A stretch of DNA of 64,000 nucleotides. Origin: Spirochaetia bacterium UBA5763. Lineage in GTDB: Bacteria; Spirochaetota; UBA4802; UBA5550. Location of the stretch: positions 1-64,000 of the forward strand of contig DIEX01000030.1 in assembly GCA_002418835.1 (NCBI GenBank), read 5' to 3'. Below, piece by piece: positions 34,012 to 42,683 of this stretch. Under the pieces are notes generated by a model. The model had not been told where the DNA came from and ran no database searches. It saw only the letters and a list, made by a program, of their open reading frames with translations. A program made the position numbers and the translations under genes. The stretch's first letter is position 1, and each line of letters begins with the position of its first letter.

Positions 34012-35646
34012 TTAGTTTATCCTTTCAAACTCTGAATCCTCAGAATCACCCATATTCAGAACAACTCCGCTATGTTCATTACCCGTTCCTCCCCCTCCGA
34101 GAGGCAGAATCTGTTCATTAACTTTTTTCCTGCCATTACCGTTTCCATTTCCATTGCCGTTTCCTTTTGCTAAGGGCGCTGAATAATCCTTATGATGCAA
34201 ATCAACGTGCGGTGTTATTATATGGGGATTATGGTAACTCGCGAAAGCCGCTCCGGCATTCATGGAAGAAGTTGTTTCAAGTGTTTTTAATCCTGTCTTA
34301 AGAAAGTTGATTGCCTCCTGCATATGCACAGTCTGAGCGGAAAGCTCTTCCGCTGTGGCAGCAAGTTCCTCTGCACTTGATGCATTCTGCTGCACCACGC
34401 TGTTAAGCTGCTGTATAGCAGTATTAATCTGCTGCGCGCCATTCGCCTGCTCGCCGCTGGCTGCATTAATCTCAGCTACAAGCTCCGAGGTCTTCTGGAT
34501 GTCAGGAACAAGTTTCTGAAGCATTTCACCTGCTTTCTCCGCGATACTTACGCTTGAGCCTGAAAGCTCGCTTATCTCAGCAGCCGCTACCTGACTCCTT
34601 TCAGCCAGTTTCTGGACTTCACTTGCGACAACTGCAAAACCACGGCCATGATCGCCGGCCCTTGCCGCTTCAATAGATGCATTCAAAGAGAGAAGGTTCG
34701 TCTGTCTCGCGATCTCCTGTATAATTGAAATCTTCTCTGCTATATTTTTCATAGCCTGCACTGTATGACGCACGGCCTCACCGCTCTCCCTGGCATCTGT
34801 AGCGCTCTTCGAGGCTATGCGTTCAGTCTGACCTGCGTTGTCCGCATTCTGCCTTATAGTGGCAGTCATCTCCTCAACTGCTGATGATATCTCCTCAACA
34901 CTTGCCGCCTGTTCATTAGCACCCTGTGACAGCTCTTCTGATGAAGAGGATATCTGTTCACTCCCGGCGCTTACATTGCTTGATGATACCTCAATTGAAT
35001 TGACAACATTCAATATTGAACGCGTAAGAAAAAGAGCAATTGTTATGGAAAGCGCAATAGCTGCAATAATCGAGATAATCATTATTATTGAAATGAGCCT
35101 GGCAACAGACTGGCTGCTTGTATATGCGGCAGAGGCCTCCTGCTGATTGATTTTGATTATCTCCTTTAGTGCCGGGGAAATTTTCTCTGTAAATATAGGA
35201 GCCGCAATATCAACAATTTTATTGACCTCGGCTATCTCCCCTCTTCTGGAATACGGGAGTAATTCATTAACAGCTTCTTTATATTTTGCAATAGATTCGT
35301 GCAGAACTACAGTGAGGTCACGCTCTTTCTGATTTTTTGCAATATTCTTATATGTATCAATATCCTGGATAAAAGATGCATATATACTGTCAATTGCCTT
35401 TTCATGTTTCAGCTTCTCCTCCTGTGTGGGGACAGTCATGTGCTTTAAGATGTTTACCCGGAGAGAAAGCCCCTTAATTTCGAGCTCTTCAGCAAGCCTT
35501 ATTCCTTCAAGGTTGTTAGTATAAAGATTATTCAGCATGCCGTCTATTCTGGATGTGCTGAAAATACCCACAAGCCCGACAACCAGTGTCACTGCCGCTG
35601 CCAGAAAAAATGTCGAAAGCAGTTTTGCTCTTATACCCATTTTCAT
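34012..35646 (-). CDS. Methyl-accepting chemotaxis protein with four-helix-bundle sensor
   Basis: 544 aa. TM1 (about 8-28), a helical periplasmic ligand-binding domain of the 4HB type (about 30-180), TM2 (about 185-208), then a short HAMP-like linker and the signalling domain, whose tip reads EIARQTNLLSLNASIEAARAGD. After the signalling domain a Gly/Asn repeat (GNGNGNGNGNGR) and a tail ending SEDSEFERIN form a flexible extension. AAGGAG precedes the ATG. Sits between cheA and cheW, so probably the main receptor of this array. Confidence 0.95.
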   Translation of the reverse strand: MKMGIRAKLLSTFFLAAAVTLVVGLVGIFSTSRIDGMLNNLYTNNLEGIRLAEELEIKGLSLRVNILKHMTVPTQEEKLKHEKAIDSIYASFIQDIDTYKNIAKNQKERDLTVVLHESIAKYKEAVNELLPYSRRGEIAEVNKIVDIAAPIFTEKISPALKEIIKINQQEASAAYTSSQSVARLISIIMIISIIAAIALSITIALFLTRSILNVVNSIEVSSSNVSAGSEQISSSSEELSQGANEQAASVEEISSAVEEMTATIRQNADNAGQTERIASKSATDARESGEAVRHTVQAMKNIAEKISIIQEIARQTNLLSLNASIEAARAGDHGRGFAVVASEVQKLAERSQVAAAEISELSGSSVSIAEKAGEMLQKLVPDIQKTSELVAEINAASGEQANGAQQINTAIQQLNSVVQQNASSAEELAATAEELSAQTVHMQEAINFLKTGLKTLETTSSMNAGAAFASYHNPHIITPHVDLHHKDYSAPLAKGNGNGNGNGNGRKKVNEQILPLGGGGTGNEHSGVVLNMGDSEDSEFERIN

Positions 35647-35666
35647 AAAACACTCCTTATATTTGT

Positions 35667-37742
35667 TTAATGCCTGATCATATTTTCAGGCACACTACCT
35701 TTAGCAGCTCCACTCATTGAACGTACAATACAGTGAGCGTCAAGTATGAGCGCCACTGTCCCGTCTCCAAGTATTGTCGCACCTGCTATCACATCAATAT
35801 TACGGCTCCCCCTCCCCAGCGGTTTAACAACGGTCTGGTATTTACCTATAACCCTGTCCACGAGAAAGCCGTATCTCTCTTCCGCTATCTCAGATATTAC
35901 AATCTGCGGATAAGCAGCCTCTTTATCATCAAATCCGAAAATATTTCTCAAATCGATACAGGGAACAATATCGCCGCGAAGGTTAATCATAAAATTACTC
36001 CCGTCATCCCGTTCTGTTGATGCTGAGAAGTCGAGACATTCCCTGATGTTGGTAAGATTAAAAATATAGGGACTCCCTCCCAGTTCAACCATGAATCCGT
36101 CAATTATCGCGAGAGTCAGAGGGATGGTGAGACTTATAGACGTTCCTGTCCCCTCCACGCTCTCGACAGTGATATTGCCTCTTAATTTTTCAATGTTTCT
36201 TTTTACCACATCCATACCGACACCGCGGCCGGATATATCTGTAGTCACTTCTGCCGTGGAAAATCCCGGCTCAAAGATCATGCTGTTTATCTGCCTGTCA
36301 TCCAGCTCTCCGGGCGGGAGCAGATCTCTTTCAATCGCGCGTGCTTTAATCTTCTCTCTGTTGAGCCCCCCTCCGTCATCTGAGATCCTTATGACTACAT
36401 TAGCCCCCGCATGTTCAGCAACAAGCTGTATAAGGCCTGTTTCATCCTTTCCCAGTTCAATTCTCTTTTCAATAGTTTCAATTCCATGATCACATGAATT
36501 TCTTATGATGTGCATCAGCGGATCCCGAAGAGCCTCAATGACATTTTTATCCAGTTCCGTCTCGCCACCTGTAGTAATAAGCTTTATTTTTTTACCGAGA
36601 GTCCCTGAAAGATCATGCACAAGTCTGTGGAAGCTGTTGAATGTTTCAGATATCGGCACCATTCTTATACTCATGGTGTTATCACGCAGTTCATTTGTCA
36701 GCCGCCCGAAACTCTCCGCGATGGACATAAATTCAGGGACCCTTGATGCTGCGGATTCCTGGTTAAGCCTCGCCTGAAGAGTAACAAGTTCACCAACAAG
36801 GTTAACCAGTGTGTCGAGCTTTTCGTTTTTAACGCGAATCGAAGTAGTATCTGCCCTCCTTCTGTCAAAGGCAATTTTTTCCTGGCGGGCATCCTGTTTA
36901 GATCTCCCCTCCATAAGTGAAAGCATTGGAGAGACCTTCTTCTCAATCCCCTCTCTCTCCTCTTCGTTGCGGAAAAACGCGTTATTGAGAAAAAACCCGT
37001 CCCTGTATTTTATTACAACCTCAGCGTAATCCTCTGTAAACATGAATACATTTTTAATATCGAAAACATCTTTTGATGTTTCAAGGTCAACCACCCAGCT
37101 CAGATAGCACTGTTCAGGCTCTATCTCGTCAAAATCAGGAATAGAGGATATATCAACACGCACCTTAAAATCGCCAAGTGCCGAGAGTTCGGAGAGCATA
37201 GGCTCAATCTTAATTCCCCGGGAAAGGATGTCCGGGGATGGCATGAACACAATCCTGTACCTCTCCACGGAATCATTGACTGCGTTGCTTCCCGATACAT
37301 CTGCACATGCGGAGGGGATAACTTCCGGGACATCCTTTATCTCATGCGTTTTTTCATCACATGAAATATCCCCTGTTATTTCCCTGACCTCCTGAAGAAT
37401 ATTTTCGCGCAGAGCTTTCTGCTCTTCATTATCAGAACCATCAAGAAGAAACTTCATGCAGTCCTTTGCTTTCAGCGAAAGCCGGATGATCCTCTCGTCA
37501 GCGCTGAACCGCCCTTTTCTCATGCAGTCAAATAAATTTTCCAGATCATGGGTGAAGTTTGCAAGGTCTCTGTAACCGCACATGCTCCCTGAACCCTTGA
37601 TTGTATGCAGTGCCCTGAATACAGTATTGATAAGTTCACTATCCGAGGGATTACTCTCAAGTTCAATAAGGGGCATCTCCATCTGGGACAGGATCTCAGC
37701 AGCCTCCTCCCTGAAAACATCTCTCAACGCTTCAACATCCAT
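35667..37742 (-). CDS. cheA: Chemotaxis histidine kinase CheA
   Basis: 691 aa from ATG 37742, which has GGAGGGG just upstream; a TTG frame begins at 37757. HPt domain with phospho-acceptor His46 in RALHTIKGSGSM; a region (about 160-280) in place of the usual P2; dimerisation P3 (SIRVKNEKLDTLVNLVGELV); ATPase with DPLMHIIRNSCDHGIE, DDGGGLNREKI and DISGRGVGMDVVK; CheW-like C-terminus (ILGDGTVALILDAHCIVR). The operon supplies its receptor, coupling and adaptation partners, but no CheY is encoded nearby. Overlaps the STAS gene by 11 bp. Confidence 0.97.
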   Translation of the reverse strand: MDVEALRDVFREEAAEILSQMEMPLIELESNPSDSELINTVFRALHTIKGSGSMCGYRDLANFTHDLENLFDCMRKGRFSADERIIRLSLKAKDCMKFLLDGSDNEEQKALRENILQEVREITGDISCDEKTHEIKDVPEVIPSACADVSGSNAVNDSVERYRIVFMPSPDILSRGIKIEPMLSELSALGDFKVRVDISSIPDFDEIEPEQCYLSWVVDLETSKDVFDIKNVFMFTEDYAEVVIKYRDGFFLNNAFFRNEEEREGIEKKVSPMLSLMEGRSKQDARQEKIAFDRRRADTTSIRVKNEKLDTLVNLVGELVTLQARLNQESAASRVPEFMSIAESFGRLTNELRDNTMSIRMVPISETFNSFHRLVHDLSGTLGKKIKLITTGGETELDKNVIEALRDPLMHIIRNSCDHGIETIEKRIELGKDETGLIQLVAEHAGANVVIRISDDGGGLNREKIKARAIERDLLPPGELDDRQINSMIFEPGFSTAEVTTDISGRGVGMDVVKRNIEKLRGNITVESVEGTGTSISLTIPLTLAIIDGFMVELGGSPYIFNLTNIRECLDFSASTERDDGSNFMINLRGDIVPCIDLRNIFGFDDKEAAYPQIVISEIAEERYGFLVDRVIGKYQTVVKPLGRGSRNIDVIAGATILGDGTVALILDAHCIVRSMSGAAKGSVPENMIRH

Positions 37743-38073
37743 CTGCCCCTCCTTCAAAACTCAGGATACTGCGGACATTAATACCGCAAATAGCAGCAGT
37801 CTTCATGAATGCGGTTTCTCCGGAACAGTTGACAAGCACCAGTTCCCTGTTTATTGATTTAAGCTTGAAATGATAAGATATAAGGAGCTGAATGAATGTG
37901 AAATCAGTATCAGAAACAGTGGCAATGTCAAACCTGTAGAGGTTCACCGGTTCACGAAGCAGCTTTATCAGCCCGTTTTTTATTCTTGATATACTCCGCA
38001 CAGTGGTGTCCCCGTCAAAGGAGACCAGGATTGAATGGCTGTTTTTTTTACATGTCAGTAATGCCATAAACAC
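37732..38073 (-). CDS. STAS domain protein heading the che operon
   Basis: 113 aa with a STAS-like pattern: strand-helix alternation with DTDFTFIQLLISYHF in place of the phospho-acceptor DSSGL loop and ELVLVNCSGETAFMKTAAICGI. The usual Ser/Thr acceptor site is not obvious (TDFTF contains Thr). STAS proteins act as anti-anti-sigma or regulatory partners; presence at the head of a che operon suggests a link of chemotaxis to another signalling output. First gene of the operon. Confidence 0.8.
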   Translation of the reverse strand: MFMALLTCKKNSHSILVSFDGDTTVRSISRIKNGLIKLLREPVNLYRFDIATVSDTDFTFIQLLISYHFKLKSINRELVLVNCSGETAFMKTAAICGINVRSILSFEGGADGC

Positions 38074-38327
38074 CGATCCGCTGGTTACACAGCTTATATT
38101 ATAAATCCGTTCAAGACAGTAATCCCGTAATTAACCCCGATAATCCGGGACTCATTGCGGCATAGACCATCACTAATAAATATTGATGCATCCTACTCTT
38201 CTGAAAAATCAGTTAAAAATAAAGAATGATCAAAAACCTGCCAAATGATAACCCAATTTATAAAAGAATAGTAGCGAAGTGTATAAAAAACAGGTGTTTT
38301 TATTGCTATTAAACAGATTAAATACCG

Positions 38328-38371
38328 ATTAAGTGTTTTGATTATATGTTCTTATAAGCAAAACACTTAAT
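38328..38371. repeat. Perfect 13-bp inverted repeat upstream of the che operon
   Basis: ATTAAGTGTTTTG (38328-38340) and CAAAACACTTAAT (38359-38371) are perfect inverted copies separated by 18 bp of AT-rich sequence. It lies between the lipoprotein stop and the start of the STAS-cheA operon, both minus strand, so it could be a dyad operator for the che operon or a weak terminator; no T-run follows on either strand. The remainder of the 385-bp gap shows no gene. Confidence 0.6.
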
Positions 38372-38458
38372 GATTTGTAGGAGGAAGTGTTACAGTTGAC
38401 AATGTAACAACGAGGCCGGTTCAGTTAAATGGAACAGGACAACATATAGTCAAAACTT

Positions 38459-38809
38459 TCATTTTCCCGTGCATATATTCAGATTATACATGGGAGGGCA
38501 CGGCCCGCCGGAGAGTATGCTCCCCTCAATTTCTGAACCGATTTTATAACCGGCGGCTTTGAAACATTTATTAAATTCATTCTCTTCAAAAATTAAATCT
38601 CTCTTAAAAAAGCCATCAACTCTGACACGATAAAAAATCTTATTATTCTCATTTATCATTTCAACGGATCTGACTGTGACAATACCTGTCTGAGGCGGTT
38701 TATCCCCGTAGGTACATTTGCCGATAGGGCGCGGACATCCCGTGAAGCTGAGTATAACTACAGAAAATAAAACTAAATAAATAATAGAATAAAAGCATCC
38801 GGGTTTCAT
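38459..38809 (-). CDS. Small putative lipoprotein
   Basis: 116 aa from ATG 38809, which has GGAGGAG upstream; a longer frame reaches 38836. A hydrophobic signal (FYSIIYLVLFSVVILSFTG) ends in a lipobox-like SFTGC, so lipidation at that Cys is expected. The mature part has four further cysteines (GKCTYG, NKCFKAAG, GPCPP, NICTGK), suggesting disulfides in the periplasm. No family recognised. Confidence 0.75.
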   Translation of the reverse strand: MKPGCFYSIIYLVLFSVVILSFTGCPRPIGKCTYGDKPPQTGIVTVRSVEMINENNKIFYRVRVDGFFKRDLIFEENEFNKCFKAAGYKIGSEIEGSILSGGPCPPMYNLNICTGK

Positions 38810-39141
38810 AAACTCCTCCAGTGACAATCTCCTCAAATTATAAAAGAGATATTAAAAAAGTCCAGCAGTTTCACACAGTTATTTATCACTGCCGTAAATC
38901 AGTTTAAAAGTAAACAGTGAACTTCAGGTGCTTCCATGGATCTGATACTAAAACATCTTAAAAGTCAGAAGTGTCACGATATCCTTATAACACACTACAT
39001 AAGTATAAGAAAAAAATTAGCTCAACTTCAGTTATCGGGTATCATTTACAAATATAAGTAGTATTTTTCATAATAAAATTGACAAACAGTAATCATTATG
39101 CTTCATTAAAACTTAATTAAACGAACAGCAGGAGGGCTCAA
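38810..39141. other. Intergenic region before the DUF1508 gene
   Basis: 332 bp, AT-rich, no gene seen. A TTGACA box at 39079-39084 lies 58 bases before the GTG start of the DUF1508 gene; a matching -10 is poor (TATGCT too close, TTCATT weak), so promoter assignment is tentative. Confidence 0.4.
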
Positions 39142-39471
39142 GTGGCAGGTAAATTTGAAGTGTATAAAGACAAAGGGGGCAAATACAGATATCGCCTCAA
39201 AGCCGGCAATGGTCAGATAATATTGACAGGGGAAGCGTATAATTCAAAAGATGCATGCCTATCCGGTATTGAATCTATTAAAAAGAATTCACAGAAAGAT
39301 ACAGCGTTTGAAACTTATGAAGATAAAAAAGGGGGGTTCCGCTTCAGGATGAAGGCCGCTAATGGTGAAATTATCGGCCAGGGTGAATCGTATACAGCGA
39401 AGTCAGGATGCACCAACGGTATTGCGTCAGTTAAGAAAAACGCTGCTGATGCAAAAATTGTAGAAGTATAA
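39142..39471 (+). CDS. DUF1508 (YegP/UPF0339) protein, two tandem repeats
   Basis: 109 aa consisting of two copies of the DUF1508 unit: FEVYKDKGGKYRYRLKAGNG with SKDACLSGIESIKKN, and FETYEDKKGGFRFRMKAANG with AKSGCTNGIASVKKN. Each unit is a small beta-beta-alpha-type fold; family function is not known, with reports limited to small abundant cytoplasmic proteins. GTG start at 39142, with AGGAGGG 6 bases upstream. Monocistronic, followed by a hairpin. Confidence 0.92.
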   Translation: MAGKFEVYKDKGGKYRYRLKAGNGQIILTGEAYNSKDACLSGIESIKKNSQKDTAFETYEDKKGGFRFRMKAANGEIIGQGESYTAKSGCTNGIASVKKNAADAKIVEV

Positions 39472-39489
39472 TAATTTATATTCATGACA

Positions 39490-39525
39490 TTCAGTGGTTC
39501 CTCCTGTTGTTATGGGACCACTGAA
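39490..39525. terminator. Hairpin between convergent genes
   Basis: TTCAGTGGTTCC (39490-39501) pairs with GGGACCACTGAA (39514-39525) with one G-T pair and a 12-nt loop. It lies between the DUF1508 stop and the convergent gene at 39558. No strong T-run, so it may be a bidirectional but inefficient terminator. Confidence 0.55.
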
Positions 39526-39557
39526 ATATAATACCTCTATAATCTATCCTCACAAAA

Positions 39558-40028
39558 TCAATGAAGACTTATTATCCCAAGAATAAGTGCCACCATTCCG
39601 AGAAACACTGATATTATACTTATAAAGGTTGTTGTCCGCACAAGAGAATCAGGCGCATTAAGAAGCGCCCTTATTTTTTTAAAAGGATTCCGTGATTTCT
39701 TAATCTCAAGTTCAACTCCATCCAGCGAATTTTCATCAAGCTCCAGCAGCCTCCTGTAATGCCTGCATAATACTATTGCATCACCTTCAGTTATCTGATG
39801 CTGAGTTGCTCCTTTAAAACGCCACTCGGATGTTGTATTGTAGAACATCCTGTAGTAGTCATCAATAGCTCTGACCCATACATATATTCTTTTCTTTTTT
39901 CTTCCATTGTGATGTGATATACAGACAAAATCATTGAATGAAAGCTCCGGGTGATCTGTTATGTAAACATCATGGTCCCTGTAAAGCTCAGAAAGCTGAC
40001 GGTGTATGCGGAAACTGCCGCGGATCAT
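39558..40028 (-). CDS. Hypothetical protein with C-terminal membrane segment
   Basis: 156 aa from ATG 40028, chosen because GGAGGAA lies 7-8 bases upstream; an ATG at 40043 lacks a ribosome site. The soluble part (about 1-125) contains many basic and aromatic residues with ISHHNGRKKKRIYVWVRAID and LCRHYRRLLELDE; a single TM segment (TTTFISIISVFLGMVALILG) ends the protein, so it is tail-anchored with its bulk probably in the cytoplasm. An SH3-like or nucleic-acid-binding role is possible but no family is recognised. Confidence 0.75.
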   Translation of the reverse strand: MIRGSFRIHRQLSELYRDHDVYITDHPELSFNDFVCISHHNGRKKKRIYVWVRAIDDYYRMFYNTTSEWRFKGATQHQITEGDAIVLCRHYRRLLELDENSLDGVELEIKKSRNPFKKIRALLNAPDSLVRTTTFISIISVFLGMVALILGIISLH

Positions 40029-40201
40029 TTTAAATTCCTCCATAAAACATTATTTGATGACAATAATGCGGAGCGTTTAAATTTAAAATACTGATATTTA
40101 ACATATCAGGTTACATACCTGTAAAATAACAGTTCTGAGAATAGCAAGAATTTCCATTTATTCATGTTATTAAAGAATGTGTTTTAATATAATCACTACT
40201 A

Positions 40202-40672
40202 TCAAACATTATTACCGGATGATATTATACTTTTATAATGTAAAACAAGGTTACTCTGCATGAATCCCTTTGACTGATAAAAACTGATTGCCGGAGCATT
40301 ACGCATGTCAGCTCCAAGCTGCATCCTCACAGCATGCTCCTCTCTTCCCCACTTAATAGCCTCTTCAAGAAGCATAGAACCTACACCCTGACCTCGAATA
40401 TCGGGCTCAACATAAAGGTCCTCCAGAAGTATAGAAATACCCCCGGCAGCAGTGGAAATAATTTTCTGAAGATTCACCATCCCCACGGGCCTCAGACCAC
40501 ATTGAGCAATAAAGATAACCCCTCCGGTAACCCCGGATATAATCATCTCAAGCCCGGTTTTCTGCTTATTCGAATCTGAAGTGAAATCATCTTCAATGGA
40601 AAAAAGATCTTTCAGCATATTGTTCAATGCTTTTATATCACAGAGACCCGCTTTTTTAATTATTATATCCAT
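40202..40672 (-). CDS. GNAT family N-acetyltransferase
   Basis: 156 aa. Acetyl-CoA loop GQGVGSMLLEEAIKWG (about 95-110), preceded by the strand LLEDLYVEPDIR, and C-terminal ISFYQSKGFMQSNLVLHYK are standard for GNAT. Acts on a small molecule or protein amine; substrate unknown. Lies 18 bp after the leuA/nifV-like gene on the same strand, so it may be the last gene of the nif operon by co-transcription only. Confidence 0.9.
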   Translation of the reverse strand: MDIIIKKAGLCDIKALNNMLKDLFSIEDDFTSDSNKQKTGLEMIISGVTGGVIFIAQCGLRPVGMVNLQKIISTAAGGISILLEDLYVEPDIRGQGVGSMLLEEAIKWGREEHAVRMQLGADMRNAPAISFYQSKGFMQSNLVLHYKSIISSGNNV

Positions 40673-40690
40673 ACCCTCGCCACATCATTA

Positions 40691-42283
40691 TCATATACCG
40701 GAAAGAAGAAATTTTGCTGATATTCTGTTTATTATATTCAGATAGCTTTTTATAAAAAGAACCGTATAATCGTTACCGTAGCTTTCATCGTAATAAGACC
40801 TCCCTTCATATTCTGCGGTCAGGTAAATGCATTCAGAACCGGGGGGAGCACTCCCTGCTCCGGAAAAGGAGTAGCTTATTATTTCAAGCTGCACTTTGAA
40901 AAGAATTTTCAACACACTAATAGCCGCGCCGATCAGTGTTTTCTCCGTGGCTTCGGCCTTTCTATATAATCCAGTGATTGAAGTAACCTCAAGAGTAATG
41001 CCGTAACCTTTATCGGAGGATTTTAATTTTGAATACCAACAGTTTTGTAGATACCATAATTCACAATTGGTTAAACCCTCTTCATATAGCTGTGTAAGAA
41101 GATTAGTAACCGGGACATTCCTCTCCTCATCAGCAAGTGTTTTTAATTCATCAAGTATACCGGTTTCTTCAGCCATGTATAAATAATCTCCGGTCAGTTC
41201 TCTTACGCACGCATTGTATCCGCTGATACCTGAATGACGGGAGAGAACAAGGCGATGAGGGGGGAGGCCGAATTGTTCAGGAGAGAGAACTGAATATGTT
41301 GAGGAAGAAACAAGCATTCCATTCTGATGTATTCCGGAAGTATGCGCAAATGCATTTCTGCCCGCTACAGGTTTGTTAGGTGATATCGATATACCGGTAA
41401 ACGCGTTTATTGTTCTTACTACTTCCGCAAAATGTTCCATTTTCAGGGAAGTACCAATACTGCTGAAATAATCCCGCCTTGACAACAGCACTGCCGCCAA
41501 TTCCTCCATCGGAGTATTGCCCCCGCGTTCACCCATGCCGAGGAGTGTTACTTCAGCCTGGGCTGCTCCCGCAGACAAACCTGCAAGTGTATTAGCCAGA
41601 GCCAGTCCCAGATCATTATGGCAATGGACACTGAGACGGGCACTACCATTTTTAAAAGCCCGGACCTCCCTGTGCAGCATATCTATAAGCGAATGGAACT
41701 CGGAAGGATATATATAGCCCACAGTATCAGCGATATTTACTATATCAGCACCTGCCCTGGTTGTCATATCGCAGAACTCTGCGAGGAATTCCGGTTCTGT
41801 ACGTGTTGCATCTTCTGCCCCTATTTCAACAAAATCAGCGTACTCTGATGCGAACTGTACTGCATCAACTGCAATTCTTATAATTTCACTCCTGCTCTTA
41901 CGGAGTTTGACTCTCCGGTGAATTGGTGAAGTGGCTATTGATGTATGAATATACCTGACACGGGCATTTTTGATTGCGTCTCCCGCTTTCTTGATATCGT
42001 CGAACTTTGCTCTTGCCATTGCTGATACTGCAGCTGTCTGCAGACTTTCAGCAATCCGCTGAACTGTTGAGAACTGACCGGGTGATGAAGCGGGGAAACC
42101 CGCTTCAATAATGTCGACACCCATTCTTTCAAGATACCCTGCAATTACAAGCTTCTGCTCCGCGCTAAGTGAATAGCCGGGGGACTGATCCCCATCCCTC
42201 AAAGTGGTGTCGAGAATGATAATTTTTTTTCTTCCCAATTTACTACTGCCCGGCCTGATTGATATATGCTTCAGATTTATCAA
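40691..42283 (-). CDS. 2-Isopropylmalate/homocitrate synthase family enzyme (LeuA/NifV-type)
   Basis: About 530 aa. The catalytic TIM barrel shows LDTTLRDGDQSPGYSLSAEQ, IIEAGFPASSPGQF, the metal-binding HCHNDLGLALANT and GERGGNTPMEELA; then GIHQNGML and LVLSRHSGISGYNA. A C-terminal domain of about 130 residues matches the position of the LeuA regulatory domain. This makes it longer than classical NifV (about 380 aa) and more like LeuA. Its place at the end of the nif operon, with no other nifV, suggests it supplies homocitrate for FeMo-co; a true leucine-pathway role is possible. Starts are non-ATG: TTG at 42283 (overlapping the previous gene) or TTG at 42238 just after its stop. Confidence 0.85.
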   Translation of the reverse strand: MINLKHISIRPGSSKLGRKKIIILDTTLRDGDQSPGYSLSAEQKLVIAGYLERMGVDIIEAGFPASSPGQFSTVQRIAESLQTAAVSAMARAKFDDIKKAGDAIKNARVRYIHTSIATSPIHRRVKLRKSRSEIIRIAVDAVQFASEYADFVEIGAEDATRTEPEFLAEFCDMTTRAGADIVNIADTVGYIYPSEFHSLIDMLHREVRAFKNGSARLSVHCHNDLGLALANTLAGLSAGAAQAEVTLLGMGERGGNTPMEELAAVLLSRRDYFSSIGTSLKMEHFAEVVRTINAFTGISISPNKPVAGRNAFAHTSGIHQNGMLVSSSTYSVLSPEQFGLPPHRLVLSRHSGISGYNACVRELTGDYLYMAEETGILDELKTLADEERNVPVTNLLTQLYEEGLTNCELWYLQNCWYSKLKSSDKGYGITLEVTSITGLYRKAEATEKTLIGAAISVLKILFKVQLEIISYSFSGAGSAPPGSECIYLTAEYEGRSYYDESYGNDYTVLFIKSYLNIINRISAKFLLSGI

Positions 42284-42683
42284 ATACTCTTTTCATTACA
42301 TCGAGAAAAAACGGTACATCTGTCACCTTCATATCCTCACAAAAGATAGACTCTTCATGACAGATCATCTGCATCCTGTCCATTCGTTCCATGTCACTGA
42401 CCAGGGTTTCGTCAAATGCCAGTATCTCTTTTGCTTCACCAGCCATTGCGGACAATGTATTGCTATACGGGAGTTGGCCATGCTTTGAAAACACAGCCAT
42501 AAGTATCTTTTCAATTGCCATTGCAGCTACATTATAGATTATATCAGGTTTAAAAATCTCCGGACGTTTTAATGATCCTTCGGCTGTGTTCCTGTACTGC
42601 ATGCCCTGCGTAAAAAACTCCACCCACCGGTTTTCAATCAGTTGTTTTTCCACTGTCACTGCCTCAAAAACTCTCTCTTTCAT
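42243..42683 (-). CDS. HEPN-like accessory protein of the nif operon
   Basis: 146 aa from ATG 42683 with AAGGAGAG upstream; a longer frame reaches 42731 inside modC. All-helical. The segment IYNVAAMAIEKILMAVFSKH with GQLPYSNTLSAM recalls the HEPN fold (AxxAxEKxLKAxL...Gxxxx-HxL), but the RNase motif R-x4-6-H is not seen, so RNase activity is unlikely. It starts 4 bp inside the end of modC (ATGA) and overlaps the leuA/nifV gene. Conserved placement in the operon suggests a role in nitrogenase assembly or regulation; function unknown. Confidence 0.75.
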   Translation of the reverse strand: MKERVFEAVTVEKQLIENRWVEFFTQGMQYRNTAEGSLKRPEIFKPDIIYNVAAMAIEKILMAVFSKHGQLPYSNTLSAMAGEAKEILAFDETLVSDMERMDRMQMICHEESIFCEDMKVTDVPFFLDVMKRVFDKSEAYINQAGQ

